Assembly: GCF_001187725.1 (NCBI RefSeq)
Contig: NZ_LGIQ01000002.1
Location: 256,890-320,889 of the forward strand
Source of the DNA: Brevibacillus reuszeri
Lineage (GTDB): Bacteria > Bacillota > Bacilli > Brevibacillales > Brevibacillaceae
DNA: 64,000 bases
Reading direction: 5' to 3'
Both the position numbers and the translations under genes were made by a program. Of this stretch, positions 8,444 through 17,005 are shown in pieces (positions within the stretch are counted from its first letter, which is position 1; each line of letters opens with the position of its first letter). A model generated the notes under the pieces. The model was not told where the DNA came from and made no database searches. It saw only the letters and a list, made by a program, of their open reading frames with translations.

Positions 8444-9196
8444 ATGAAAATGAAAGGACAGCAGCCATTTGCCGTCATCTCAGACATACACAGCAATATT
8501 TATGCGTTGGAAGCAGTACTGCGGGATATTGATTCGCGCGGAATTCAAACGATCGTGAATTTAGGAGATACACTGTTCGGTCCAATTGATCCGATTGCAA
8601 CAGCAGAAAAACTGATGAAACGATCTGAAATGATTCATATAATGGGCAATTGTGACAGATATTTACTGCAAGAGCAAATGGATTCCATCACCTTTCAGCA
8701 TGTGAAGCCATTGCTCACGCAAGAGATGCTGGACTGGATTCTATCTTTTCACAAACAGTGGGCACAGGATGATTTCCTGTTTTGCCACGGAACGCCTTTT
8801 GCCGATGATGTATACATGCTTGAGGAAGTGTCTCCGTTTGGCAGTGCAGACAAAAGTGTGGGAACATTGACGGTCGAGCTGTCCTCGCTTGAGCAAAATA
8901 TCATCTTCTGTGGGCATACCCATGTTCCAAAATCTGTTTCGTTGCCGGATGGCAAGCTGATCGTGAATCCAGGGAGTGTCGGTCTTCCTGCTTATTTTGA
9001 GGAAACACCCCACCCTCATACGATGGAATCAAAGAGCCCTCATGCCAAATACGTAATTGTTGCTCCGTTCGATAATAGCTGGAGAGTGGAGCATGTGAAC
9101 CTTCCCTATGATTTTGAGCTGGCAGCCAAAAGAGCAGAGGAAAACAATAGAAGTGACTATGCTTATGCCATTCGTTATGGAAGGGCAGAGCTGTGA
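8444..9196 (+). CDS. Metallophosphoesterase, YfcE/MJ0936-like
   Basis: A 250-residue calcineurin-like phosphoesterase. The two-metal motifs are in order: SDIHSN, GD in VNLGDTLFGP, GNCD, the CHG histidine, and GHTHVP near residue 160. Enzymes of this type hydrolyse phosphodiesters in the cytoplasm; the natural substrate is unknown. A start at ATG 8444 (AGGAG 11 bases upstream) fits best; GTG 8432 overlaps that site. The gene may share a short bidirectional promoter region with the divergent SMI1 gene. Confidence 0.85.
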   Translation: MKMKGQQPFAVISDIHSNIYALEAVLRDIDSRGIQTIVNLGDTLFGPIDPIATAEKLMKRSEMIHIMGNCDRYLLQEQMDSITFQHVKPLLTQEMLDWILSFHKQWAQDDFLFCHGTPFADDVYMLEEVSPFGSADKSVGTLTVELSSLEQNIIFCGHTHVPKSVSLPDGKLIVNPGSVGLPAYFEETPHPHTMESKSPHAKYVIVAPFDNSWRVEHVNLPYDFELAAKRAEENNRSDYAYAIRYGRAEL

Positions 9197-9258
9197 AGGG
9201 AATCGACGGGCACTCTTGAAAAAGGATTCATGAGTACAATGTCGAAACCTTCCTTATT

Positions 9259-12200
9259 ATGACATCGACATGGAATAAATCGGTTATGAGATCTATTTTG
9301 AAGCACATAGGAATGGTTATCCTGTTTCTCGCGTTTCTCCTGGCGATTAGATGGCTGTGGTATTCGGTTCATGCGACACCAGAGCATCCATTTGTATCAC
9401 AAGGGGTTATTGACTTGCGAGGATGGGATTTTGAGCATTCACGCACGATTCCGCTGGATGGAGAGTGGGAGTTTTATCCAGATGAGCTCATAACGCATGA
9501 TGATATAACCAAGAAATCGAAGCACACCGCGAAATATGTAAAGGTGCCAGGCAATTGGAAAAGTGCCTTTTCAGAAGAAAATGGCGCCTCATACGGGTAC
9601 GGAACATACCGGCTGCGCATTTTGGTCGATCAGCCACTAAAACAGCCATACACGCTTTGGATTCAGCAGATTGAGGCATCCTCGCTTATTGAAATTAATG
9701 AGCAAAGAGAAGCGGAATTCGGGGTTGTAGCGGCGGACGCGTCAGAGTACAAGCCAAGGGTCCTCTCTTATACAGCCTCCTACAAGTCAAAAGGGGAAAC
9801 CGAACTGGACGTGCTTATTCAGGTAGCGAATTTTCATCATCCGACGAAAGGTGGAATCATGAAATCGATCCGCTTTGGATCACAGGCTGCCATAGACAAT
9901 GAACGCATGTACTCCATCGGCTTTCAACTCACAACATTCCTGATTTTGCTGCTACATGGCTTGTATGCAGGAATATTGTACTCGTTTAATCCGAAAAATA
10001 AGGGCTTTTTGGTATTTTTCCTGCTGCTTTTGTCGGTCAGTATTTCGATCGTAGCGGATCATGACAGTATTTTGTTGCTTTGGCTACCGCTGGATTACTC
10101 GTGGGCGCTCAAGGTCAAGCTGCTTTCTTATTTATGGCTGTCCTTTTTGATTTTGTGGATGGCTAGATATTTATCTGAAAAACCACCAGGCAGGAAGCAG
10201 TTTCGGATATTTTATTTTTTGCTGTGTCTGTATACGTTGTTCGTGCTAGTAGCGCCAGTGCAGCTTGTCTATTGGGTAAGCGCTGCCAAAGTATTTCTCA
10301 TTTTCTATCTGCTCCCGGTGTTTTGGTTTATGTATCTGGTTGGCAGAATGGTGGTCAAAAATCAGCATGATGCTGTCTTTTTGCTGTTTGTAGCCACAAG
10401 CATTTTATCCAGTGTTCTCTGGGGAGTGTTTACGACTTCACTGGAAAAAGAGGGCGTCTATTACCCGATTGACGTCATCGCCGCGATCGTCGGGTTTTCA
10501 GCCTATTGGTTTAAACGCTATTTCAGAAATACAGAGGAAAATGCAAAGCTCAACGAGCATCTGAAAAAGTCCGACAAGCTGAAGGATCAATTTTTGGCTC
10601 ATACCTCTCATGAATTAAGAACGCCGCTGCATGGCATTATGAACATTGCGCAAAGCGTTGTGACGAGTGAAGGCCATGTTATGAACAAGCGAAGTACAGA
10701 GGACATGGAGCTTTTGATCACAATCAGCCGCCGCATGTCGCATTTACTGGACGATCTGCTTGATGTGGTTCGGCTTCAGGACAAGCATATTAAATTGAAG
10801 AAAGAACCACTCAGCCTGCAAACCGTTGCGTCCGGCGTCATCAGCATGCTCAAGTATATCGTGGATGGAAAGGCGATTGAAGTGAAGATGGACATCCCAG
10901 ATTCACTACCTCCCGTGCTCGCTGACGAAAAACGACTCATCCAAATCTTATTTAACTTATTGCATAATGCGCTGAAATACACGGAGGAAGGAACTGTCGT
11001 GATTTCAGCCAAAGCGAAGAAGGGCTATGCGGTTATTCAGGTATCCGATACAGGGATAGGAATGGATGTGGAAACGCAGAAGCGTATTTTTTTGCCATAC
11101 GAGCAAGGCTCTCATGGGATGAGCGAGGGGGGAGGCATCGGGCTTGGGCTGAGCATTTGCAAACAATTGGTGGAGCTGCACAACGGGGAACTGACTGTTC
11201 AATCTGAGCGTGGAAAAGGCTCTATTTTCAGCTTCCAGCTTGCATTTGCCGCTTTAGAGAGCATCGGAGCCGTACAGAGTCCCGTTTACGAGCAGCAGGT
11301 CGGTGCAGAGCAAATTTCGCCAGACAATCTGCTGCGTATGGATGGCGCGGGCAGTATGTGGTCCGCGTTGCACGAAGCGGCACCAGCTATTGCAGATGGG
11401 AAAGGGAAGTCGAACATCCTTGCCATCGACGATGACCCAGTGAATTTAAAGGTGATCGAAAGTGTTCTTTCGTCATCTGCCTACAATATTTGCACGTCTA
11501 CATCTGCCAAGGAAGCTTTGGAGCTTTTGGGCAAACAGCAATGGGACCTGCTTATCATTGATGTCATGATGCCGCATATGTCCGGCTACGAGCTGACACA
11601 AAAAGTGCGAGAGCATTTCAACATTTCGGAGCTGCCGATTTTACTCTTAACCGCTCGTAGCCAACCCGAGGATGTGTACACCGGATTTTTATCGGGTGCA
11701 AACGATTATGTCACCAAGCCCGTTGATGCGATGGAGTTGAAATACCGTGTCTGGTCGTTGACCACATTGAAGCAAACGATCAATGATCGTCTGCGAATGG
11801 AAGCCGCTTATTTACAGGCACAAATCCACCCGCACTTCCTGTTCAACACACTTAGCTCGATTATGGCTCTCAGTGATCTTGATACGGAAAAAATGAGAAG
11901 GCTCGGGGATGCTTTTACATCGTATTTGCACATCAGCTTTGACTTCCTCAACTCAGGGGAGCATGTGTCGCTCGCGCATGAGCTTGAGCTTGTCCAAGCG
12001 TACCTGTATATCGAAACAGAACGTTTCCCAGATCGGCTAGCCGTCGAGTGGGATGTCGATCCCGAAATCAATTTGCGCATTCCACCGCTAACGATTCAGC
12101 CGCTCGTCGAAAATGCGGTCAAGCACGGTCTGCTCAGCCAGGCACAGGGTGGCACCATTTTGATTCGCATCGCACGTCAGGAAAGTACGACGCTTTTTGA

Positions 12201-12396
12201 AGTAAAGGATAACGGCAAAGGAATGTCGGCGGATACCGTGCAGCTTCTTCTAGGACATGAGATGAGGGCCAAGGGCGGGATTGGCGTGTCCAATACGAAC
12301 CGACGCTTAATCCAGATGTACGGGAAAGGATTGTCGATCCAAAGCAAGCTGGGGGAAGGAACGACCGTATCGTTCGTGATTCCGGATCGGGAATAG
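9259..12396 (+). CDS. Hybrid sensor histidine kinase with a second, LytS-type kinase domain
   Basis: A 1045-residue membrane sensor. Order of parts: N-terminal helix (about 15-36); extracellular beta-rich domain (40-210) of the 7TMR-DISM kind; seven helices (220-420); HisKA with phospho-acceptor H451 in SHELRTPLHG; HATPase (N570, DTGIGM, GLGL); receiver domain with D768 and K820; then a second kinase of LytS/YesM type with QIHPHFLFN (H859) and its own ATPase (N952, DNGKGM). Two complete kinase cores flank a receiver in one chain. No response-regulator gene is adjacent, so the output is unknown. The start (ATG 9259) lacks a strong ribosome site; ATG 9286 is an alternative. Confidence 0.88.
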   Translation: MTSTWNKSVMRSILKHIGMVILFLAFLLAIRWLWYSVHATPEHPFVSQGVIDLRGWDFEHSRTIPLDGEWEFYPDELITHDDITKKSKHTAKYVKVPGNWKSAFSEENGASYGYGTYRLRILVDQPLKQPYTLWIQQIEASSLIEINEQREAEFGVVAADASEYKPRVLSYTASYKSKGETELDVLIQVANFHHPTKGGIMKSIRFGSQAAIDNERMYSIGFQLTTFLILLLHGLYAGILYSFNPKNKGFLVFFLLLLSVSISIVADHDSILLLWLPLDYSWALKVKLLSYLWLSFLILWMARYLSEKPPGRKQFRIFYFLLCLYTLFVLVAPVQLVYWVSAAKVFLIFYLLPVFWFMYLVGRMVVKNQHDAVFLLFVATSILSSVLWGVFTTSLEKEGVYYPIDVIAAIVGFSAYWFKRYFRNTEENAKLNEHLKKSDKLKDQFLAHTSHELRTPLHGIMNIAQSVVTSEGHVMNKRSTEDMELLITISRRMSHLLDDLLDVVRLQDKHIKLKKEPLSLQTVASGVISMLKYIVDGKAIEVKMDIPDSLPPVLADEKRLIQILFNLLHNALKYTEEGTVVISAKAKKGYAVIQVSDTGIGMDVETQKRIFLPYEQGSHGMSEGGGIGLGLSICKQLVELHNGELTVQSERGKGSIFSFQLAFAALESIGAVQSPVYEQQVGAEQISPDNLLRMDGAGSMWSALHEAAPAIADGKGKSNILAIDDDPVNLKVIESVLSSSAYNICTSTSAKEALELLGKQQWDLLIIDVMMPHMSGYELTQKVREHFNISELPILLLTARSQPEDVYTGFLSGANDYVTKPVDAMELKYRVWSLTTLKQTINDRLRMEAAYLQAQIHPHFLFNTLSSIMALSDLDTEKMRRLGDAFTSYLHISFDFLNSGEHVSLAHELELVQAYLYIETERFPDRLAVEWDVDPEINLRIPPLTIQPLVENAVKHGLLSQAQGGTILIRIARQESTTLFEVKDNGKGMSADTVQLLLGHEMRAKGGIGVSNTNRRLIQMYGKGLSIQSKLGEGTTVSFVIPDRE

Positions 12397-12438
12397 TCCC
12401 TCGGTTAAAATCACTTGAGAAAAGGGGAACCCACACGA

Positions 12439-12906
12439 ATGACGATCTCATTATCGCCTGTCACACGAGACAACTGGCTAGAGGTGCTTGAGCTAAAAGT
12501 AAAGCCGGAGCAAGCTGGATTTGTACCATCCGTGGCCATTTCGCTGGCAAAGGTGCACATCAAGCCCGATGGCGACAGCGTAGAATACTTGCCCTTTGCT
12601 ATCTACCATGAAGAGACCATGGTTGGCTTCATGATGCATGCGTTTGTGGAAGAAACGACCGATATGTACTGGATCAACGGATTTTTAATCGATGCCAACT
12701 ACCAGGGAAAAGGCTACGGGAAGGCAGCATTGCAACAGATGATCGCCTACATTACCAATCGTTTTTCTGGGTGCCAGGAAATACGTCTTACTGTCTATCC
12801 AGACAACCATTCCGCTTACAAGCTGTACCAAAATCTCGGCTTTGAAGAGATAGGCGAGTGGCACGGAGAGGAAGTAGTACTCCGGCTTCCATGCAAAACA
12901 GCTTGA
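12439..12906 (+). CDS. GNAT acetyltransferase, BltD/PaiA-like
   Basis: A 155-residue acetyltransferase similar in length and layout to Bacillus BltD, a spermine/spermidine acetyltransferase. It shows the N-terminal VTRDNWLEVLELKV block, an acidic middle strand, the CoA loop NYQGKGYGKAALQQMI (about residues 95-110) and the C-terminal HSAYKLYQNLGFEEIGE. Polyamine acetylation in the cytoplasm is the best guess, made by family resemblance only. ATG 12439 has AAAGGGGAA about 9 bases upstream; the upstream TTG start is rejected. It follows the sensor kinase gene by 42 bases. Confidence 0.85.
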   Translation: MTISLSPVTRDNWLEVLELKVKPEQAGFVPSVAISLAKVHIKPDGDSVEYLPFAIYHEETMVGFMMHAFVEETTDMYWINGFLIDANYQGKGYGKAALQQMIAYITNRFSGCQEIRLTVYPDNHSAYKLYQNLGFEEIGEWHGEEVVLRLPCKTA

Positions 12907-12978
12907 TTTTTGCTGGACGATCTACTATTGTTAAGGCTATTAAGTATTACTCTCATTTTGGGAAAGGAGGCTAAAGTG

Positions 12979-13125
12979 ATGTTCATTGTTTTCGAGAACG
13001 TACCAAAATTGGTAAAAGCACCTATTTTGCGCGGAGATTTGCTTGCAACGGGACCAGTCTGCCCATTTTTAGGCAAGCAAACTTCATATCGAAAACAGGT
13101 GCCGGTACTTTTAGCCTACTTTTAG
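12979..13125 (+). CDS. Possible 48-residue leader ORF upstream of the ABC-F gene
   Basis: ATG 12979 (or GTG 12976) is preceded by a perfect AAAGGAGG at 12963-12970, better than many real genes here. The 48-residue product begins MFIVFENVPKL and ends VPVLLAYF, and it stops with tandem TAG TAA. It matches no family I know. It lies inside the 412-base gap before the ABC-F gene and ahead of a terminator, the arrangement expected of a leader that senses ribosome stalling. It could instead be an independent small protein or a gene remnant. Confidence 0.4.
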   Translation: MFIVFENVPKLVKAPILRGDLLATGPVCPFLGKQTSYRKQVPVLLAYF

Positions 13126-13185
13126 TAAAGCTGCAACCATGACCCTACCATGATTGCCATGTAGTGAAAACTAATGAAATGCAAC

Positions 13186-13214
13186 AGACGCCGGTATTAT
13201 TAGGCGTCTTTTTT
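13186..13214 (+). terminator. Intrinsic terminator inside the ABC-F leader
   Basis: Perfect arms AGACGCC (13186-13192) and GGCGTCT (13203-13209) with a 10-base loop and six T. It stands 28 bases before the ribosome site of a second small ORF and about 100 bases before the ABC-F gene, so it could act as an attenuator rather than only closing the upstream transcript. Confidence 0.75.
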
Positions 13215-13241
13215 GTGTTCTCAAAAAAGGAGGAAAACGGG

Positions 13242-13322
13242 ATGAATAAGACGTTTTTATGGATTCCAGGCTGGCAAAAGGGTGATGAAAGGACGGGCTT
13301 TTACTTTATCAGAAATGAGTGA
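13242..13322 (+). CDS. 26-residue upstream peptide coupled to the ABC-F gene
   Basis: ATG 13242 stands 8 bases after a perfect AAGGAGG (13227-13233). The peptide begins MNKTFLWIPGWQ and ends FYFIRNE. Its TGA (13320-13322) overlaps the GTG start of the ABC-F gene (13319-13321) and lies 5 bases before the alternative ATG at 13328. The ABC-F gene has no well-spaced ribosome site of its own, so this peptide probably delivers ribosomes to it by coupling. No homologue is recognised. Confidence 0.5.
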   Translation: MNKTFLWIPGWQKGDERTGFYFIRNE

Positions 13323-14971
13323 GGAAGATGTTACTGCAACTAAATGGGATTAGCAAGAGCTATGGCGGCACACCTATACTCTCTGGCGTGTCCATGAAAA
13401 TAGAGCGCGGGGAGCGCATAGGTCTAATTGGAGTAAATGGGGCAGGTAAATCTACGCTACTGCAGATAATTGCAGGCGATCTGTCCTATGACCAGGGAGA
13501 TATCTATCTGGCAAAAGGCGCAAAGATGGGCTACTTACGCCAAAATAGTGGGCTTTGCCTGGAGAAGTCGATGAAAGATGAACTGCTGAGCGTGTTCAAG
13601 GATATGCTCCAGACAGAAAAAGAGCTGAGAGAGCTGGAAGAACAAATGGGCGACCCTGCGCTGATGGAAGACAAACGCATCTATGAAGCGTTGCTGAGCC
13701 GTTACGCGACGAAAGCGGATTGGTTTTTGGAGCATGGGGGTTATGAGATAGAGTCCAAAATCCGGGGTGTTCTCCATGGCATGGGGCTTGGAAATATCTC
13801 GCAGGATACTCGGATCGATAGGCTAAGCGGAGGCCAAAAAACGCGATTGGCACTTGCGAAGCTGCTTCTTGCTGAATCGGATTTACTCGTTCTGGATGAG
13901 CCGACCAATCATTTGGATTTTACCGCCCTAGCTTGGCTGGAAGAGTATTTGCGTGCGTACGCGGGAGCGATTCTGGTCGTATCGCACGATCGGTACTTCC
14001 TGGATGGACTCGTGACTTCTCTTTACGAGGTAGAGAGAGCCCAAGTCCAACGTTACAAGGGGAATTACTCCAGCTATTTGCGCGAGAAGGAGCGGAATCG
14101 CGAGCTTCATGTCAAAAAGTATGCAATGCAACAAGAACAGATCGCCAAAATGGAGGAGTATGTTGAACGCCATATTGTACGCGCCACTTCTGCGAAAAGC
14201 GCGAAAAACAAGCGCAAGCAGCTGGAGAGATTGGAGCGATTCGACAAGCCGCTTGGTGACTTGCAACGAACCAAGCTATCGCTTGGTGTCGGAAAAGCCT
14301 CTCACAAGGATGTGCTGCAGGTTCGCAATGCTGCGATAGGCTACGAAAATGGTTCCGAGTATAAATCGCTGCTGGAGAACATCAGCTTTCAATTGAGCCG
14401 CGGGGAAAAGGTTGCGCTGATCGGTCCAAATGGAATCGGAAAATCAACTTTGCTAAAGTCGATTATTGGTGAAGTGATACCGGGCAGTGGAGAGATCATC
14501 TGGGGAAAGGAGGTGAAGATCGGGTATTACGACCAAGAGCAGGCTTCTCTCCAGCCACACACAACGATTCTGAACGAAGTGTGGAGTCAATTCCCTCTGT
14601 TAGAAGAGTCAAAAATTCGGAGAGTGCTTGGAAATTTTCTGTTTTCCGGAGAAGACGTATTCAAAAAGATAGCTTCGCTCAGTGGAGGCGAAAAAGCACG
14701 TGTAGCCTTGGCCAAGCTGGTGCTGGCAGAAGCGAATGTCATGGTGCTGGATGAGCCGACGAACCATTTGGATTTGTCTAGCAAGGAAGGATTGGAGTCA
14801 GCACTGAGCCATTACGAAGGCACTCTGTTGTTTATTTCCCATGACAGGTACTTCCTTAACAAGCTGGCAGACAAGATCGTGGAGCTTCATGCGAACTGTG
14901 CCAAGGTCTATGAGGGCAATTACGAAGACTACATGGAGGCTAAAAAACAGGAGCAGCTTTTCCGACAGTAA
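13319..14971 (+). CDS. ABC-F family ATPase, YdiF-like
   Basis: A 550-residue soluble protein with two ABC domains and no membrane segments. Walker A motifs are GVNGAGKST and GPNGIGKST; signatures are LSGGQKTR and LSGGEKAR; each is followed by LDEPTNHLD. A linker rich in Lys/Arg (about 240-320) corresponds to the P-site tRNA interaction motif. ABC-F proteins act on the ribosome, relieving stalls or giving antibiotic resistance. It ends without the C-terminal coiled extension of longer YdiF/Uup proteins. Homologues begin close to MLLQLN, which favours ATG 13328; GTG 13319 overlaps the upstream small ORF. The leader architecture suggests attenuation control. Confidence 0.88.
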   Translation: MRKMLLQLNGISKSYGGTPILSGVSMKIERGERIGLIGVNGAGKSTLLQIIAGDLSYDQGDIYLAKGAKMGYLRQNSGLCLEKSMKDELLSVFKDMLQTEKELRELEEQMGDPALMEDKRIYEALLSRYATKADWFLEHGGYEIESKIRGVLHGMGLGNISQDTRIDRLSGGQKTRLALAKLLLAESDLLVLDEPTNHLDFTALAWLEEYLRAYAGAILVVSHDRYFLDGLVTSLYEVERAQVQRYKGNYSSYLREKERNRELHVKKYAMQQEQIAKMEEYVERHIVRATSAKSAKNKRKQLERLERFDKPLGDLQRTKLSLGVGKASHKDVLQVRNAAIGYENGSEYKSLLENISFQLSRGEKVALIGPNGIGKSTLLKSIIGEVIPGSGEIIWGKEVKIGYYDQEQASLQPHTTILNEVWSQFPLLEESKIRRVLGNFLFSGEDVFKKIASLSGGEKARVALAKLVLAEANVMVLDEPTNHLDLSSKEGLESALSHYEGTLLFISHDRYFLNKLADKIVELHANCAKVYEGNYEDYMEAKKQEQLFRQ

Positions 14972-14999
14972 ACAAAAATAAGGATGAATAAGGAGAGAA

Positions 15000-15764
15000 A
15001 TGATGATGTCAAACACAAAACAAGTAGCGATCATTACGGGAGCAGCAAGCGGAATCGGGCGAGCCACAAGCATCAAGCTGGCTGAAAACGGGTATCAGGT
15101 TGTCCTGGTCGATTTCAATCAGGCTTTAGGAGAAGAAACACTGACTCTCGTGCAAAATAATGGCGGCGAGGGAATCTTTGTAAAAGCCGATGTTTCCAAA
15201 GAAGCGGATGTTGAAAATTACGTGAAAATGGCAGTTGAAGCGTACGGACGCATTGATGTCCTGTTTAACAATGCAGGAGTCATCCAAATGTTCGCTCCGT
15301 TCACAACAGTCAATGCTGAGGAGTACGAGCGAATTATGTCTGTGAATGTGAAAAGTGTGTTTCTCGGAATGAAATACGCTCTGCCGATCATGGAAAAGCA
15401 AGGAAAAGGGGCAATCATCAATACAGCATCATCTGCCGGTATCCGACCTGAACACAGCATCGCCGTTTATTCGGCAAGCAAGCATGCCGTCATTGGTTTG
15501 ACAAAAGGGGCAGCGATTGAATATGCGAAAAAAGGAATTCGGATTAATGCGATATGCCCAGGCGGTATCGAAACAGCCATCTTTAAAACCGTAGCGGATG
15601 CGTTTGCTGGTGGCGGTTATGTGCCAGAGGAAATTTCTCCGATGCGGATGGGCCGTCACGGTCAACCAGATGAAATCGCTGAGGTTGTTCTGTTTTTAGC
15701 TTCCGATAAAGCGAGCTTTATGGCTGGGGCAGTGGTCAGTGTAGATGGCAGCTTGACCGTCTAA
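15000..15764 (+). CDS. Short-chain dehydrogenase/reductase (SDR)
   Basis: A 254-residue classical SDR. It has the TGAASGIG nucleotide loop (residues 14-21), the NNAG strand, catalytic Ser in ASSAGI, and YSASKHA with catalytic Tyr and Lys; a VDF motif after strand 2 suggests NAD preference. The substrate is unknown. It starts within ATGATGATG (15000-15008); AGGAG lies 4 to 10 bases upstream, so any of the three codons is possible. It follows the ABC-F gene by 28 bases and could be cotranscribed; a terminator closes the unit. Confidence 0.88.
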   Translation: MMMSNTKQVAIITGAASGIGRATSIKLAENGYQVVLVDFNQALGEETLTLVQNNGGEGIFVKADVSKEADVENYVKMAVEAYGRIDVLFNNAGVIQMFAPFTTVNAEEYERIMSVNVKSVFLGMKYALPIMEKQGKGAIINTASSAGIRPEHSIAVYSASKHAVIGLTKGAAIEYAKKGIRINAICPGGIETAIFKTVADAFAGGGYVPEEISPMRMGRHGQPDEIAEVVLFLASDKASFMAGAVVSVDGSLTV

Positions 15765-15808
15765 CATCTCTTTTACGTGGGGCTTGGGGCGACCGGTGAT
15801 TATAACAG

Positions 15809-15846
15809 GAGGCTGATTCAATCCATTCGATTGGACAGCCTCTTTT
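15809..15846 (+). terminator. Intrinsic terminator after the SDR gene
   Basis: Arms GAGGCTG (15809-15815) and CAGCCTC (15836-15842), perfect, followed by TTTT. Confidence 0.7.
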
Positions 15847-15996
15847 CCTCGATTCAGCGCAAAGCATCTATTGAATCGATCAAAAGTAAGCACATTGCGA
15901 TGCAGCATACGGGAAGGAAATGAACAAGGCTGTATGGAATACAGTACTGACTTTTTCATCCAGCTATCTGTATTTCGTACAGAAAGGAGCAGTTTT

Positions 15997-16521
15997 ATGA
16001 ATTTTCGCTTAGATGAAGCTATCGAGATACTTGAGCGTACCCCTCAGTCATTGGAGCTTTTTTTATCCGGCCTATCAGCAGGATGGGTGCAATGCAACGA
16101 GGGCGAAGGAACGTGGAATGCCACTGAAGTGATTGAGCACCTGATTGAGGGTGAGAGAACCAACTGGATTCCGAGACTGGAAATGATTTTGCAGGATGGG
16201 GAAAGCAAACCTTTTCCTCCGTTTGATCGTTATTCACATTTGAATGAAAAAACAGAAAAGACCCTCGAAGAAAAGCTGCTCGAATTTAAAAGCGTTCGAA
16301 CAGAAAATATTTCCAAGCTGAAGCAGCTGATTGATCCTGACCAGCATCTGGAATTGACCGGGATTCACCCTGCATTTGGCGCCGTGAAAGTAAGAGAACT
16401 GATCTCCACGTGGGCTGTGCATGACCTGACGCATATGGCGCAAATCGTTCGTGTTATGGCTAAGCGCTATCAAACAGACGTGGGACCGTGGGAAGAATAT
16501 TTAGGGATATTGAAAAAGTAA
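15997..16521 (+). CDS. DinB-family protein
   Basis: A 174-residue protein of the DinB/YfiT four-helix-bundle family. The metal-site histidines are seen as EHL near residue 47 and HDLTHMAQ near residue 147. Many members are thiol-dependent transferases or have no known role. ATG 15997 follows AAAGGAGC. The gene ends exactly where the convergent MIP18-family gene ends (16521/16522), with no room for a terminator between them. Confidence 0.82.
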   Translation: MNFRLDEAIEILERTPQSLELFLSGLSAGWVQCNEGEGTWNATEVIEHLIEGERTNWIPRLEMILQDGESKPFPPFDRYSHLNEKTEKTLEEKLLEFKSVRTENISKLKQLIDPDQHLELTGIHPAFGAVKVRELISTWAVHDLTHMAQIVRVMAKRYQTDVGPWEEYLGILKK

Positions 16522-16836
16522 TCAGAGCATGCGTTGACGTGCTCGAATCTCTTCTCTGGCGCGGTCATTCATTCGGGCAGGACTCCATTTTGGCTCCCAA
16601 ACGAGCGAGACGTTTACATCCTTGACCCCGGAAATGGCCGCTGCCGCCTCTTTTACATTGCTTACTATTTCATCTGCCAATGGACACTCCGGAATCGTTA
16701 GTGTCATCTCAATGTCTGCATGTCCCTTTTCATCGACCTCAATCTCATACACAAGCCCCAAATCCACGATATTCACACCTACCTCCGGATCGAGAACTTC
16801 CTCTAAAGCCGACCAGATCGCATCTGTTGTATTCAA
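16522..16836 (-). CDS. MIP18/DUF59-family iron-sulfur assembly protein
   Basis: About 104 residues of the MIP18 (SufT/PaaD) family, with the family core DPEVGVNIVDLGLVYEI, the conserved Cys in IPECPLADEI and a C-terminal VWEPKW block. Such proteins help mature iron-sulfur proteins in the cytoplasm. The TTG at 16836 is well placed behind GAAAGAGGTG and gives a product starting MNTTDAIW. The in-frame ATG at 16857 would put that site inside the gene and add MGKRCSC, so I prefer TTG. It converges on the DinB gene. Confidence 0.8.
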   Translation of the reverse strand: MNTTDAIWSALEEVLDPEVGVNIVDLGLVYEIEVDEKGHADIEMTLTIPECPLADEIVSNVKEAAAAISGVKDVNVSLVWEPKWSPARMNDRAREEIRARQRML

Positions 16837-16964
16837 GCACGAACACCTCTTTCCCATGATTCGCTACGTTTTACCTTAACCCAATCGATCCGTGCTTATG
16901 TAACGCATCTTCTATGCCCACATCGCTTTTTATGCTTTAATCGAAAGAAAGCTGTAAGCAATAT

Positions 16965-16995
16965 GGAGGAGGAGACGTTGCGAAAAACCAACGTC
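16965..16995 (+). promoter_or_regulatory. Ribosome site followed by a hairpin before the WYL gene
   Basis: GGAGGAGGA (16965-16973) is 32 bases from ATG 17006, too far for normal initiation. Between them are perfect arms GACGTTG (16974-16980) and CAACGTC (16989-16995). If the hairpin folds, the effective distance shrinks to about 10 bases. Confidence 0.4.
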
Positions 16996-17005
16996 ATACA
17001 AAAAG

